This document shows, one piece after another, positions 50,149-62,377 of a stretch of 64,000 bases of DNA. The notes below the pieces were generated by a model. The model saw only the letters and a list, made by a program, of their open reading frames with translations. It made no database searches and was not told the origin of the DNA. The number at the start of each line of letters is the position of its first letter. Position 1 is the first letter of the stretch. This DNA comes from Dysidea avara. Taxonomy: Eukaryota > Porifera > Demospongiae > Dictyoceratida > Dysideidae. The stretch is taken from positions 22,152,356-22,216,355 of the forward strand of contig NC_089273.1 of assembly GCF_963678975.1 (NCBI RefSeq), in the 5' to 3' direction. The position numbers and the translations under genes were made by a program.

Positions 50149-53100
50149 TCAAACAGTGTTGTATCCATAGTCATCAATAGTTGCAGCATCCATTATAGAT
50201 TTGAATTTGTAATATTCATCTCTCTTACATACACCAAATGGCAAGAAGATTTCTCTAGAACATGTACTGATTTTAATCTGCTCCAAGTCATTACTAAAAT
50301 TCACCATAATCTTCTGATCTTGTATACATGTAGTTCCAGTAATACAAATCATAAAGCTTTGAAGATCTATAAATATAAAAAACACAGTACTTTAAGCATT
50401 TTATTAATGTCACCTACGTATGTGGCATTAAATGTATTCAGTAGCAAAACAACAGGAAAGGGTCTATGTGGTACAATGTATATAGGACCTGGCAATTTGT
50501 GTGTTTAAAAATAGTAAACACCATACACAAATAGGCACCTTTTGGCTTTTTTTGGCTTTTGCCTTTTGGCTTACATTTTAAAGTTGCTACTGTATACAAC
50601 TTGACAAACCTTCTTGTGAAAGACTAGAAATGTACTGCTTCAGAAATTCCATTGCAATGGGATCTTCATTGCCACTACCCACACACAACGCACTGACAAC
50701 TTCATTAGCACTGATTTCTCCAGTGAATATAAACATTGGAGCAAATGCATTAGGGAAGCTCTGTATTAAGTCCAGCATTTTAACTTTTCTTAACCCAACT
50801 TTGAACTGGTCAAGTAGTATCTTTATACTGAAGAGTGCCTCATGTACCTTCAGCAACTGTATAACCTGGTCCTTGTTATCCAGCTAGAAAACATTAGTTT
50901 GTAGCAGTGATCAGCCACACACATACACTAATACTATTCATGTATTACATTATATATACCTGAGGTGACAAAGCTATTATATTATGAGATGACAAAGCTA
51001 TTACTATGTTATGTTGTTTGACGGTTTATTCCTCTTAATTAAACCCTTTGAGACCAAATTATTTTTCAAGTATGGAGGAACGCATAACTTTTTGCGTTCT
51101 AAGTAAACCACCAGTCTTCTGTGAAATGAAGACGAATTACACTACGCAGTACTTGTGATGTAACAGGCAATGTTGTCTCTACTAAATGTCCTACGTATAT
51201 TCTTGAGGCACGTAACCTTTTGTATACCAATTGAATTGTCATTATGTGCTGAGTCTAATGGTATTAACTTTAATGGGATGAGAAGCATGGTTGAGATATG
51301 GCTGATCAAAGTAATGGATGTACGTAGGGTAACGGCATTCTAGCTATAATGGAAAAGCTACTTTTTTAATTAAAGATTTTTTTCGAACAAAGGAATGCTT
51401 CATGTCATTATGTAGAAATTTCATGGTAAGTATTGTGGTGTTAGCAAATTGTTTCTACTGTGCAGAGATACAAAGTAATACGGTATATACAAGCCTATGT
51501 GGTAGCGTCCAATATATTGGACTTTGGTAGCCAAAGGCTAAGTTTTAACATTTACATATGTTAGAAATTGCACATTATTTGTGACCGGATCTGCGAAAAC
51601 CCGACAAAATAGCACAAGCCTAAATTTCCAGTATAAAGTATTGAAAACTATTGGTGAAATATTTGTGTATTATCGAAAAAAATTTGTAAATTTTTTGAAT
51701 GCCTTTTTCGTAGTAAAGGAAGGGACTAACAATAACAATGTGGATATCATCTTATTCACCTACGCAAGAGGAGTTAGAAAATGTTTGTTTCATTGTAGTA
51801 GACCCAAGGATTCACAAGTTATGAGCGTTTGTTCACGTCCCATCGAAGCGATCGTACTTGATGAATTTTTCTTCATACGAATTTCACCTTTGTATCCAGT
51901 GAAGAAAGGTGATAAAAGGACAAACGTACCCAGTAAATAATTTCCGTATTCATGGCAAACACAATGGTGAAAAGTTCAGCTCAGTACGTCCATCCTTTCG
52001 TAAGTTACAACCGTTTTAGTAACCACCTGTAATTTATTTTCCCTATACTTGCTGTACAAATCGATTTTTCTGTTGTTGCTACTTTGTAGGACTGTAACTC
52101 CACAAGTTATTGGCATATGAGGCTGAAACTTTGCTAGAGAACACACTTTGCTAGAGAACACACTTGGCTAAGCAGATTATAAATATTTAATAAACAGGAA
52201 TTTGAAAACTGCACTATTGTGTCGGATTTTCGCAGATCCGGTCACATTAGAAAGTTGTATAGCCTTCATATCAGAAAGCAGAGATGCTACATACACATGT
52301 ACCCCAACATAACGTGTATATAATATAAAATTGTGTGATGCAGACTATGATGTATTAGTAACATACATAGCTAGTTGACACTACACATGTACTGTAGTTA
52401 CCATTCATTGCTCACCTTTACTTGCATGTTTACTTTAGCAGCTTCCAACAAGTCTTGTGCTCCTTCAGTATTGCATGCTGCAGCAACTTCATCAACAGTG
52501 CTAGCCTCATTGAGCTACAGTACACAATACACATGCACATGTACTACAGTTTTTAAAATCATAATGTGTTGGATTGAATATGAATATCTAACATAGAGAT
52601 GCTTCAAGATCTATGCAAAAATGGCTTATCTTAATAAAAGTGCATAAATGTGCCACAATAAACAAGTGTGTTATTATCAGTCCAATTAGATTATGGTCAT
52701 AAAAAGTATTTGCTCTGTAATGCGTAGCTATCTCAGTTTTAATAACCATCCATTTCCTTGAGACTCACTCATATGAAGCATGATTTAAATACAGTATCTG
52801 ACAAGCCCCATAACTTTGGTCTATTACTGACTCAAGCATTTAAAATGTGTATTTATTGATAACGGATTCAGCTACCTGTATATCATTAAACAGAGGCAAG
52901 TATGGAAAGCTATATGTGTACATTAATTTTGTAAACACAAGTACTGTACACTTACGTAGATCTACTATAGTGAGTTGCAGTTAAATAATATAAAAATCTA
53001 AACTTACGTTTGTGGTAAGAAAATTACAAGCAGCCCCAATATCATCATCAGTATAGTGCAGCATAGCTGTATTTTTGCCTGCAGCAATGTACCAGTAGCA

Positions 53101-56100
53101 GAGGGGACTTAAATAAGGAAATCCAATGCCTTCTTGAATAATGCTATGTCCAACTATGCAACCCAGTACTTTAAAAATCTCTGTGTCTGTAGCAGATGCA
53201 CTGTAGTATGGTCGAAGGCGATATTTTTTGCCTTGAAAGAGGTGACAGTGTTGATTTGCAGAAAGCTGTTTTAAAGTTCTGGTGTACATTTGACGCCGTA
53301 CACCACCAGCATCAATGGTTGGAACATTTTGTAAGTGAATTACAATGTTAAAATTTGAAAAATCAACATCAGGATCTTTGTAAAAATCAATAAGATCAGA
53401 GCATTGTGTAGTTTGATTCATTTTAATGATCTTGACAGGATAATTCTGGGACTTGGAAAACAGTCTTATCAATATTTTTTGCAAACTGGGACCTGACGTA
53501 AGAAACTCCACAGCATCATTTACATCTTGATCAGTTAGTTCTAAAGTTGATATTATTTGTTTTCTTGAGAATTTGCTGTTACACACTTCCCATACTTGTC
53601 CGACTAATCTTTCATCACAAGTGTGATATGAATGATCCATGTTGTCACTGTCTATAACAATTTCTTCAGGTTGTTGGTCTTGATGATCATCTTGAGAGGC
53701 ACTATCAGGTAGTGTACCAGTGTTAGCATCAACAGCCTCACTAAAACATCAAGTTGACAATAATGATATTAAGTTCATATACAGTGAATAACCTCAATAA
53801 GTAAAAAAAAAACATGGCAATATCTGAATGTTATGAGATTAGCTATGCATTCTTTACTGAAACAATTAAGGTGTAAAGGGCAAAGGTTAAAAAAAGGAGG
53901 CAGCCATGAAATGGTCACAGAAATGAATAAATTTAATAGCTTGTCTTTGCATAATATTGCAAGTCCCAAAGCCAGCAATACCCAGTTTTCCTGTCTTTTC
54001 TTAGACTACAGGATTAACGTAATCAAAATGAGTAAAGGATAATTATTAAACAGTATTGCTACAAAGGTTAATATCATCTACAGTGTACACATGTATGTAA
54101 AATTACATAGGTCAAACAACATTTGACACACAGTATAATCACTTACTTTATGGGTTCGTTTCTTACAGTATAATTATTATCTGCAGCAGAGAAAACTGAA
54201 TCATCAAGAATTCTATATCGATGATTTCTAGAATTCCGTTTCAAGAGTTTCTATTAGAAATTAAAATACATTAAATCATGGTAGATTGTATGCCACTATA
54301 ACTGATATATTACTATATGCAGTAAACTGGCTGTATATGAGCACTAACGTGTATAGCTATTATTGCATACTGGTTGGGTAAATGTATACACTGTAGCCTA
54401 CTGTTTCCATATTTATTACATCAAATAATTTTATGAGACTGTACAGTAAATAAAATACTACAAGTGACATAAAAATTTTCATAACTGAGTTGCTTTTCCA
54501 CGAATAAATTTTTCGATTTTCATACACACTCACATAACTGTACCGTACACACTTTAGGTACAAAAACCTTGCTGCAGCTGTATGGCCAATAAAGTGTACA
54601 ACTCGATTAACTATTGTTATGTACAGTATGCTAAAGCACTGCTTTGCTTGGGGTAAGTAGAATTCTAGGAAATAAAAATGGGATGGGAATGGAAAAAACC
54701 AATGGAAAATGCATCATAATGCCAATGTAAAGACAGCACAATGCTCTTTGCAGCATTGTTGGTCCTTCTGCTAAAATGATCAAAATACTCTATTAGAGCA
54801 GTCAATCAAGAATGTTTTGTTTTTGTTAACTATCCCACCAGGGAGTATGTAACAGCTGCAGTATTTATCAAGCTGAGGTGGCTTCAATAAGCAGATTAAG
54901 GACAATATAAACAGTCATGTGCTTCAGCCTGACAAGCAACTGCTGCGTATTTCCCATCATTATAACTTCTTATATGGAAGCAACATACAAAGCTTGTAAC
55001 AGGCACTGTCAGTTATCGAGAAGCTAGAATACTCTTCACGTTAGACAGTCAAATCTTTAAAATGATTTTGATTCAAAGAGTAACTACGTAACTTTCAGTG
55101 TTGATGACTTAGCTAGTCCAGCTAGACTCCATAATTTCACAGGTTTTCAATGCAGGTGCCTGTTGAGATAGTTCATCAGTCAATTTTGACTGCTCTGATA
55201 GAGTGTTTCAATGCAAGTGACTGCTCTACTAGAGTATTTTGAATGTTTTAGCGGAAGGATCCAACCATGCTACAAAGAAGCATTATTCAGTCTATATAAT
55301 TGACATGATGACCTTTGTCAAGCATTTTCCATTGGAAGTTCCCTTTCCCATTCAAGTTCTCATCTTGTTCCTATTTTCCTAGAAATATAGTTATCCCTTT
55401 ACTTGTGCTATGTGAAAATTTAAACAGGTGTCAATGATAATATAGTACTCAGGTACACACTCTGTGCTATATCAGCATCTTGGCACTGCATCTTGTACTA
55501 ATTTTCTACGTAGAACTTGTACTTACGTAACTGCAAAATATGTGTACACAAGAGTAGTTGATAAGTGCATTGTGCAAATACTGCATATGGCATATAAAAC
55601 AATACACAGATTCTTATCTCGATCATCACCAGTGTTAGAGTCTACAGTATAGTAAGTCACAACAACTCCTTACAACACTTACTCTGCTAATGCAAATGTA
55701 GACAATCACCAATGCAACCGAAGCTAAACATAAGCATAGCACTCCAACACCAATTCCAATATATTGTAGTAGACCAAGTTTTTGTTTACCACATCCATTA
55801 TCTATAAAATTAATATAGAATGGTAAACACACGCACAATTAAACCGGTTATGGTATAATTAATGGTAATGTTTCCACGTTACAAGCAATTGATAATTACA
55901 TAGGGTCTAAATAGCTAGACTTTAACCTATAGCTTACACTACCCCGGTATATGTAAATTTGTATCCTTCCAGGCCTTGCATTAGTGACTTCATTTTTGCT
56001 GTGGTGACACAGTAAGTACCTTTGTGCTACATAATAGTTATACTGGCACAATGTGGAGTGAAGGCCCGGGCTATAGGACACGAGTGAAATGAGGGCGCTA

Positions 56101-57987
56101 CTAAGGGCCTGAGGGTTTATAAATTTCATAGACTCCACATTGTGCCCGTAAAACTGCTTTAGACTCTATTTCACATTACACTCAAATTACTTACTGCAAT
56201 TCACTTTATTTTCGTGCAAATAATTTCTGTGATAAAAATTTTTGTGCAAAAATATTTTCATATAATTTACGTAAATGACTGCTCTATTAGAGTAATTTGA
56301 TCTTGTATAAAAATTTTTGTGCAAGAAATTTTCGTATAAATTTTGCATACGAAAATTATTTTACAACAAAAAAAAAACCTAATTACGGTACCTCATCCAT
56401 GGCTGTTTCTGCTGTAGGCTCAGCAAAAGTGGTTGGTTGTCTTATGATAATACTATTGTCATGGCAACTATGCATGCTCACGTGACAAAATAAGCTCCCT
56501 CGTTACATCACTGCATGTGAAAAGTGGATACTGATTGGATAAACCTAGTTTTGAGCATATGTTATATTGTGCCTCAAGGCGTGGAATATATTAGACAACA
56601 AGGTGGAGTAAATGAGATTTATTACCCACCTAAAACAGCCTAAATAGAGTCTAATAAAATGTAATTACATTCTGTAAATCCCTGTCATCTGGAGGGGCAT
56701 TGCCAACAAAAAATTGCTATAAACAGATACATGTTCTGTGCTTTAGTTGCAACAGTTTTCAGTATTGCAACAGTATTGCAGCAAGATTAGTCGCCACATT
56801 TTCTGGTATGGAGCTTGTGTCAAGGAAAAGTACTAATGGGCCATATTAGTGCCAGATGACTAACCCCTCCTCCTACTCACTTCATTATTTCTAAAGTTTA
56901 ATAATTTCTCCACTGCAAACAATTATTATTATAAATTGCTTGCTTCAGTGGCATATACCAAACACATATACAAATGACCCATCCAGTTCCTACCTGTAAT
57001 ATTCAAAATTGCAAAAGACGTAAAGTTATCAGGAGCAAGATCATCTGTACAAGTGTACACAGTTCCATTATCCTGTGGATGTGCATGATTAATCTGTAAT
57101 CCTACTATTTGTGATGGACGGTTAGAGTTCTTCAGCAGGACATAGTTTGGTGATGAATGAGTAATGATGGTGCCATTCACTTTCCATGCTGCATCTCGTA
57201 CAAGTACTGTGCCACCATCAAGTGTAAATGTAACTGTGCAATGAAGTTGGACACTAGTGTATGCACACACATGACCCGGACCAGTGGCTGGCTTTTCAAA
57301 ACCTGAAAATGTATACTGCACATAACTATACATACAAGCATATACTGTATATATGTAACTGTTAAAATGGGATAAATTGTCTTGTGTTGCAGTACATGTC
57401 TAAGGTAATAGCTTCCTTTTTATATGTAATATCAGAACAGCTTTGTCACATTGTGTTCATATATAAACTGTACATGGCTGCTTTAGCATGGCTATAATGT
57501 AATATCATTTGGTGCCAACCATTATTCCAATATTAATTTTTAGCTACAAGGCTGTACATATAAGTACCTAGCTATTACACAAACCGTTATTTGAAAACTG
57601 AGATTATATAACCTTCCCATAACCCAAGACTCCAGCTTGCTTTGCATACTATTTCTGTCTTGCAATACAATGTACGTATCTAGCTACTGAAGCAAAGGCA
57701 AACTGTGATTGTGTCCTTGAGCCCCAACTTGCTTTCATAACCTCTGAAAATAGAATGTAAATATACATCACATCAGAAATAAATTAGTTACGTAACTAAA
57801 GCACATTGTGTATAATTGTATAGAATTTACTTTATGGTGCTACATGAGTTTTCTAGATAATTATGTTACACAACATTACATATAAGTACAGTTAGTATAG
57901 TTACTTACTAAAAATCCCTGAACCTCTACTGCTATCTGCTACTTGCCAATTATTGCAAAGTAGACTGAACAACACCAAAGAAAACAT
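50149..57987 (-). CDS. Ig-domain transmembrane HECT-type E3 ubiquitin ligase (predicted receptor ligase)
   Basis: Eight coding exons: 57987-57909, 57302-56994, 55801-55683, 54250-54147, 53740-53008, 52514-52416, 50883-50610 and 50366-50149. All introns are GT-AG and phases match throughout, giving 644 aa. Residues 1-17 are a signal peptide (MFSLVLFSLLCNN). Residues 27-129 form an Ig-like domain: VQLHC, AAWKVNG, DNGTVYTC; several N-X-T sites. Residues 141-166 are a transmembrane helix (YIGIGVGVLCLCLASVALVI) followed by basic KLLKRNSRNHRYR. A UBA-like segment lies at 246-287 (FSRKQIISTLELTDQDVNDA). HECT spans about 289-644: IDAGGVRRQMY (346-356), FPYLSPLCYWYIAAG, catalytic C608 in STCSREIFLP, aromatic Y641 four from the end. 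HECT enzymes take ubiquitin from E2 onto this cysteine. A membrane-anchored cytosolic ligase with an extracellular Ig domain is inferred. A separate HECT gene starting at Met238 is the main alternative. Confidence 0.78.
51580..52246. mobile_element. TGTGACCGG-family element, 667 bp, in an intron of the HECT receptor gene
   Basis: The termini TGTGACCGGATCTGCGAAAA then CCCGAC and the mirror GTCGGATTTTCGCAGATCCG then GTCACA. It is longer than other members and has a 119-codon open frame (51581-51940) with no recognisable domain. It lies in the 1.5-kb intron between the exons at 52416-52514 and 50610-50883. Confidence 0.8.
52600..53007. other. intron sequence of the HECT receptor gene
   Basis: Between the donor at 53007 (GTAAGTTTAG on the minus strand) and the acceptor before 52514. 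No repeat or RNA gene recognised. Confidence 0.6.
54655..55385. mobile_element. inverted-repeat element in an intron of the HECT receptor gene
   Basis: 54655-54805 and 55190-55385 are diverged reverse complements. Shared pieces include TCCAATGGAAAATGC-type, TTGTTGGTCCTTCTGCTAAAA versus its GTTGGATCCTTCCGCTAAAA counterpart, and AAATACTCT(A/T)(T/G)TAGAGCAGTCA at the inner edge. The inner part has extra tandem copies of the dispersed motif (55190-55215 and 55223-55245). It lies in the intron between the transmembrane exon and the juxtamembrane exon. Confidence 0.6.
56041..56150. repeat. short inverted repeat in an intron
   Basis: TACTGGCACAATGTGGAGT at 56041 and ACTCCACATTGTGCCCGTA ending at 56150 are inverted copies with one mismatch. 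The rest of the intron (55802-56993) contains one dispersed-motif copy at 56277-56306 and no recognised exon. Confidence 0.6.
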
Positions 57988-59792
57988 TGAATCTACACAT
58001 GCAAAAAAACATATGTATGGAGTTAAACAACTGCTGGGAATTATTGGCAATTTGACAAAATTTTCTACATTTTATTAATAATCATCCCCTCAACACCAAA
58101 TTTGTAGAGACTGCAATCTACTGTTATAGCTTATTATAACCACACAATATTATAATTTATAATTATACAATTATACATAATACTTACTGTAGAACAATTA
58201 GGAATTCGATTATAGAGTTTTTTTAGACAATGGCAACTACAAAGCCATTATATAGTTATAAAGTACAAAAATCTGCCTGGACAAAACCACACATAAAATT
58301 TCACAACTTATCAATCTAGTATAACGCAATAAACATTGCTAGCCTGTTGACAGCTAAAGCAATTATCTCCAAGTCTGGTTTTCAGCAAGTGAAATTGTGC
58401 ATAATATTATATGTATGCATGTGGCCACTGATTTGAGGCGTACTAAAGTAACTATAATCCTTCTCCTTACTGTTTCCCTTCATTAGTAGTGCTAATATCA
58501 CTTTGAAAAATCATCTACAATGCTTATATAATCAACTATCAAAAAGTATGCAAAGATGTCACCTTTCCTGCAATTGTGCATGAGGGACCGGCTATCCCTG
58601 TTACAGTTCAATTAAGGATGTGACTGTTACAGAATAGTACAGGGGTTACTAAAACATTCGACATAAGCTAGAGAGCGTTTAGTAGGCAATGCTACAATCA
58701 ATTCTGCCATATGGCAGTTGTGGCGGTGAGCTGGTCCCTTCTCTGTGATGTATCTAGCCAGTTTCATACAGTAGCTAGCATATTATATCACAGCAAACAT
58801 TAATGTTGTGTGACAAAAGTGGTTGCATGCTATACATTTTCCTTAGATGATTAAGTTTAGATGCCACAAAACTATTTGAAGTGCTTACTTAAGCTACTGT
58901 ATGAGGTAGAAGATATCTGTAGTTGCACTTATAAAACACTTACATGGTCCGAACACACCCTTAAATGATCAGAACACAGAGCCACACCTTAACATTCACA
59001 CAATGTGGTGTCCATACCCTGTAAACATCTAGCTACAATCAGCTGCAATTTTGTTACAGAAAACAATACATAGCAAAGAAAAAATAAATTTAAAAAGAAA
59101 ATACATGACATACAATACAATACACTTATTCACGACAAGCAGGGAATCAGTCTAATTAAAGCAGTCCCATCCATGTATACATAACATGTACAATGAAGCC
59201 ACCTAACTTCAAAGGAAAATTTCAGGGTACGTATCTTATAAACCATGGTACATTTAAGTTAGGCCTTGATGTGGGACCAGTACCGCCGAATTCTTTATAT
59301 AGAAACTCTAGCAGAAATTGATTGTGGGAAATTATTATTTGTCATGTGACGAAAACGATACTTTCGATTTTGCATCCTACAATACTCAGACCGAAGCGAT
59401 TTGTCAACCTTGCCTTCCTATGAGTTGAGAAACGTTGGTTTAAGGTGTTATAGCACATTCAGAAGCAATTTGCCGTGTTTTGGAATGTGGACACACCCAC
59501 TTTTTGAGTAACACAATATAAACACTCTACAGTGAAGCTTACCCCTATAGATGTTTAGTAAATGTTGTAAATAGTCTATAAAACAATGCAGCAGCTTTAA
59601 ACACTCGTAAAATCGCTAAATTGAACTTTTCCAGGATACTCTTAGGGCTAGCCGGTTCATGTTTACAACGTAGTCACAACGTTTTGTACCACAATCGAAC
59701 TTTGCAAGTTGGTCTATATAATGAATTCAGTGTTCTGACTCGTATCTTGGGTGGTTAACCACCCACGGGCTATCAGCCTGCATTGGGCATGG
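57988..59792. other. upstream region of the HECT receptor gene; no further gene seen
   Basis: An acceptor-like GCATGTGTAG ends 5 nt before the receptor ATG on the minus strand, so a 5' UTR intron is possible. No clear TATA box. From about 59230 to 59700 the composition is less AT-rich and contains no coding exon I can support. Confidence 0.4.
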
Positions 59793-59945
59793 TACATATC
59801 AGTTGTATAATGTGCCCTCGTGATTTGCCTGATATGTACACCCACGCGCTCTCGGGCCTAACGGCCCTCGAGCCTGGGGTGTACATAACGGCCCAAGAGC
59901 TCGTGGGTGTACATATCAGGCAAATCACTCGGGTACATGATACAA
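59793..59945. mobile_element. foldback element with ~56-bp arms
   Basis: TTGTATAATGTGCCCTCGTG at 59793 leads through GATTTGCCTGATATGTACAC and CGCGCTCTCGGGCC. The reverse complement runs from GGCCCAAGAGCTCGTGGGTG to CATGATACAA at 59945. A third copy of the inner arm (CTCGAGCCTGGGGTGTACAT) lies in the loop. A decayed relative is at about 13010-13050. Confidence 0.75.
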
Positions 59946-59989
59946 CTATTACATAAACAGGGTTTGAGTGATAAAAAACTAGTGCAACT

Positions 59990-60815
59990 CAGGGACAGAT
60001 CTAGGATTTATAAAAGGGAGGGGCTAGCTCAAGGTACTAATCTCTTGGGTGAAGGTCTGGGGGCATGCTCTCTCCAGGAAATTTTTGAAAAATAGATGCT
60101 AAATACTGCAATTTGGAGACATTTCCACATAAAATGCATATTTCTGCCTGTAGATATTTTATATACTGCCTTTATATATATATATATATAATTATATATA
60201 TGACTCTCTGCAGCATTTGCTAATGGAAAGGTTTGGGTAGGTTCAGACAACCAAGCACATGATGCACCCTCTCACAATTGTGTGTATGATAGAAAATAAT
60301 GTCGAAACTGGAAATTTGAATGATACAAGATTGAATCTGATAGCACTATCAATGGAAATTGTGTACCTGAATTAAGTATACCAGTACCGGTAATAACTAC
60401 ACAAGTAGATGAATCAAGACTTTTAAACAGACCAATGCACTTCATTGTATGTATAGGCGCAGGCAGATTTGGAAAAATTCCATAACAGAACCAACTTTTA
60501 TGCCCACACTAAATGTTCTATTAAGAGTAGTTAGGTGACTGCTCTATTAGAGTATCTTGATCTTGTACACCTCCAATGCTGATCCGGGTCCTTGTTGCAT
60601 AAATTTTAGCATAAATCCACTGATAATACCTTGGACAGACGTTTATAAGGTGGTTTTATGAGTATTTGTATTATTAGTGATCATATAATTATGCTACGAC
60701 AAAATTTCATTATAATCCTCAGCATATTGATCAAGTAAAGCCAAAAAGTAAAGCCAAAAAGTGAGGGGGGGGGGGGGCTTCAGCCCCCAAATCCCACTCC
60801 CTAGATCCGCCCCTG
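59990..60815. mobile_element. element with CAGGGACAGATCTAGG / CCTAGATCCGCCCCTG ends
   Basis: Terminal sequences match the CAGGGGCGGATCCAGG type seen at 43707 and 28545, about 825 bp apart. Inside are a GGGAGGGGCTAG edge, mirrored by GGGGGCTTCAGCCCCC, a TA-dinucleotide run at about 60173-60199, and one dispersed-motif copy at 60537-60568. No matching target duplication was found, so the two ends may not belong to one insertion. Confidence 0.5.
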
Positions 60816-61624
60816 CCTAGCTATGTTGTAATAGCTACCTTTATTTACAACATAGCTATGAGGGAAAATCCCCACTTTGGTGGTAACAATTTAAAGATTT
60901 CCCACATAGCTGTATTTATACAGCTACTATCATTCATTGTTATATTGTTTCACTAAAGTTCATTGCTAGAACCCTAGTTCATTTAATTTTAATGATATAT
61001 AGTTTCTTACCAGTGGAGTTTAGGTTTTGAATGCCAGCGTCGTAAGTCATCTAGATCATCCAGGTTATTAGGGTTACATATTTTGTCTGGGTCAAGTGGA
61101 TTTCATGTGCTATATTAACATTTGGGTCTGACCCAAAAGAGATCGCATGTGATCATAAATTAACAAGCTCAACCGTATTGATGAAAATACAGCTGAACAT
61201 ATAATATGCAAACAAACTAACATGAAGCCATATCACTTTTCTGTATGGATACGTGAAGCCATGTCCATTTATTAGGACTCAATGTTGCTGCTAGTAGGCG
61301 CTGCCAAGGCCCACTTATGGGAAATATAGATTGTTATATCTGCTTGTACAATTATATGGAGCCACACCTACTTATTGATTGCGCTTTGGTAGCTATTTTT
61401 TTCCTAGCAGACAATCCTTTCAATTGTGCTAATCTATATGCTATCAATGCAGGACTAAATGGCAGGGCTTTAATAGAATTTTTAATCCAACATTTGGTGC
61501 ATGCCTTTGATTTTATTAATGCAGTTCACAGCCTCATCCTGATTACTATTCAGGTCAGTGGGTCAACTAGATCAGTAGCACTGTCCCAATTATAACCCTG
61601 GCCTGTTGCATACAATGCATCCAA
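60816..61624. other. non-coding stretch
   Basis: An open frame of 92 codons at 61317-61595 has no recognisable domain or splice context. No repeat identified. Confidence 0.35.
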
Positions 61625-62377
61625 TAAGGTAAATGAGGGTAATTCCGGACACTCTTTGATAAAATTACTATAACACTGCACTCACAACGAGTTAGCACAA
61701 GCTCTAGGAATCGTTTTAAAGCCTATCTTATGGTACATCTGCAGTACAAATTTCGTTTCGATACAATCAACTACTGAGGGGTTATGAGCCGAAATTTAAC
61801 AGTGTGTAAAAATACAACATGCGTCTAATTCCGGACACTTCGAATAACAAACATGTAGCACCTTCTACAGGTTACCAATCCTCTTTAAAAGTGTAAAGAC
61901 TAAAGTACCACTCATCTGGAGTTTATAAATCAAGTAGAAAGTTCATACTCTTTGGGAGGAAGCAGCAATACATATTTTAAAAAGTTTATGTAATTCGCGA
62001 ATATTTTCTTTGTATTTCAATAGAACAGTTGCTGAAAAATCGACTGCCACTCAGACTGTGTTTCATGGATTCTTATGATTTTTGTTATGCAATTACCCGA
62101 AGGTATGATCTTCTTATAAATCTTTGAAAATCGAACATATGAGCTTGGGCTGCCTAACATTTTCAAAGTTTTTGAACAAAAATACCCTTGATTACGCTAC
62201 AAATTTGTGCCAAACTTCGCGATGGAATAACGCATTCGCTTCAATTTTGGTTTTGTAGATAGGCCATAGGACACTGCATTAGCATACCAAATTATAGGCC
62301 CAGGGATTCTACTGTTGTTGAGAACGATCTAAGTGTCCGGAATTAGCCGCTGTCCGGAATTACCCGCACTTACCTTA
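61625..62377. mobile_element. non-autonomous DNA element with GTAATTCCGGAC ends
   Basis: Left end TAAGGTAAATGAGGGTAATT then CCGGACAC. The right end in reverse complement is TAAGGTAAGTGCGGGTAATT then CCGGAC: about 26 bp with two mismatches. Extra internal copies (TAATTCCGGACA at about 61830; GTGTCCGGAATTA at 62333) suggest nested or sub-terminal repeats. 753 bp, no transposase. Confidence 0.75.

Larger units (their letters stand above)
44890..50510. repeat. segmental duplication, right copy
   Basis: Direct-orientation counterpart of 21110-27890. It keeps an intact secreted protein gene and the intact last exon of the HECT receptor gene. Because the rest of the HECT gene lies only on this side (50.6-58.0 kb), this copy is probably the original locus and the left copy the derivative. 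Confidence 0.75.

Noticed and set aside
55635-55682. Short cytoplasmic tail reading through the donor after the TM exon
   Set aside because: A strong GTAAGT donor and phase-matched basic exon at 54250 argue for splicing; kept only as an alternative isoform.
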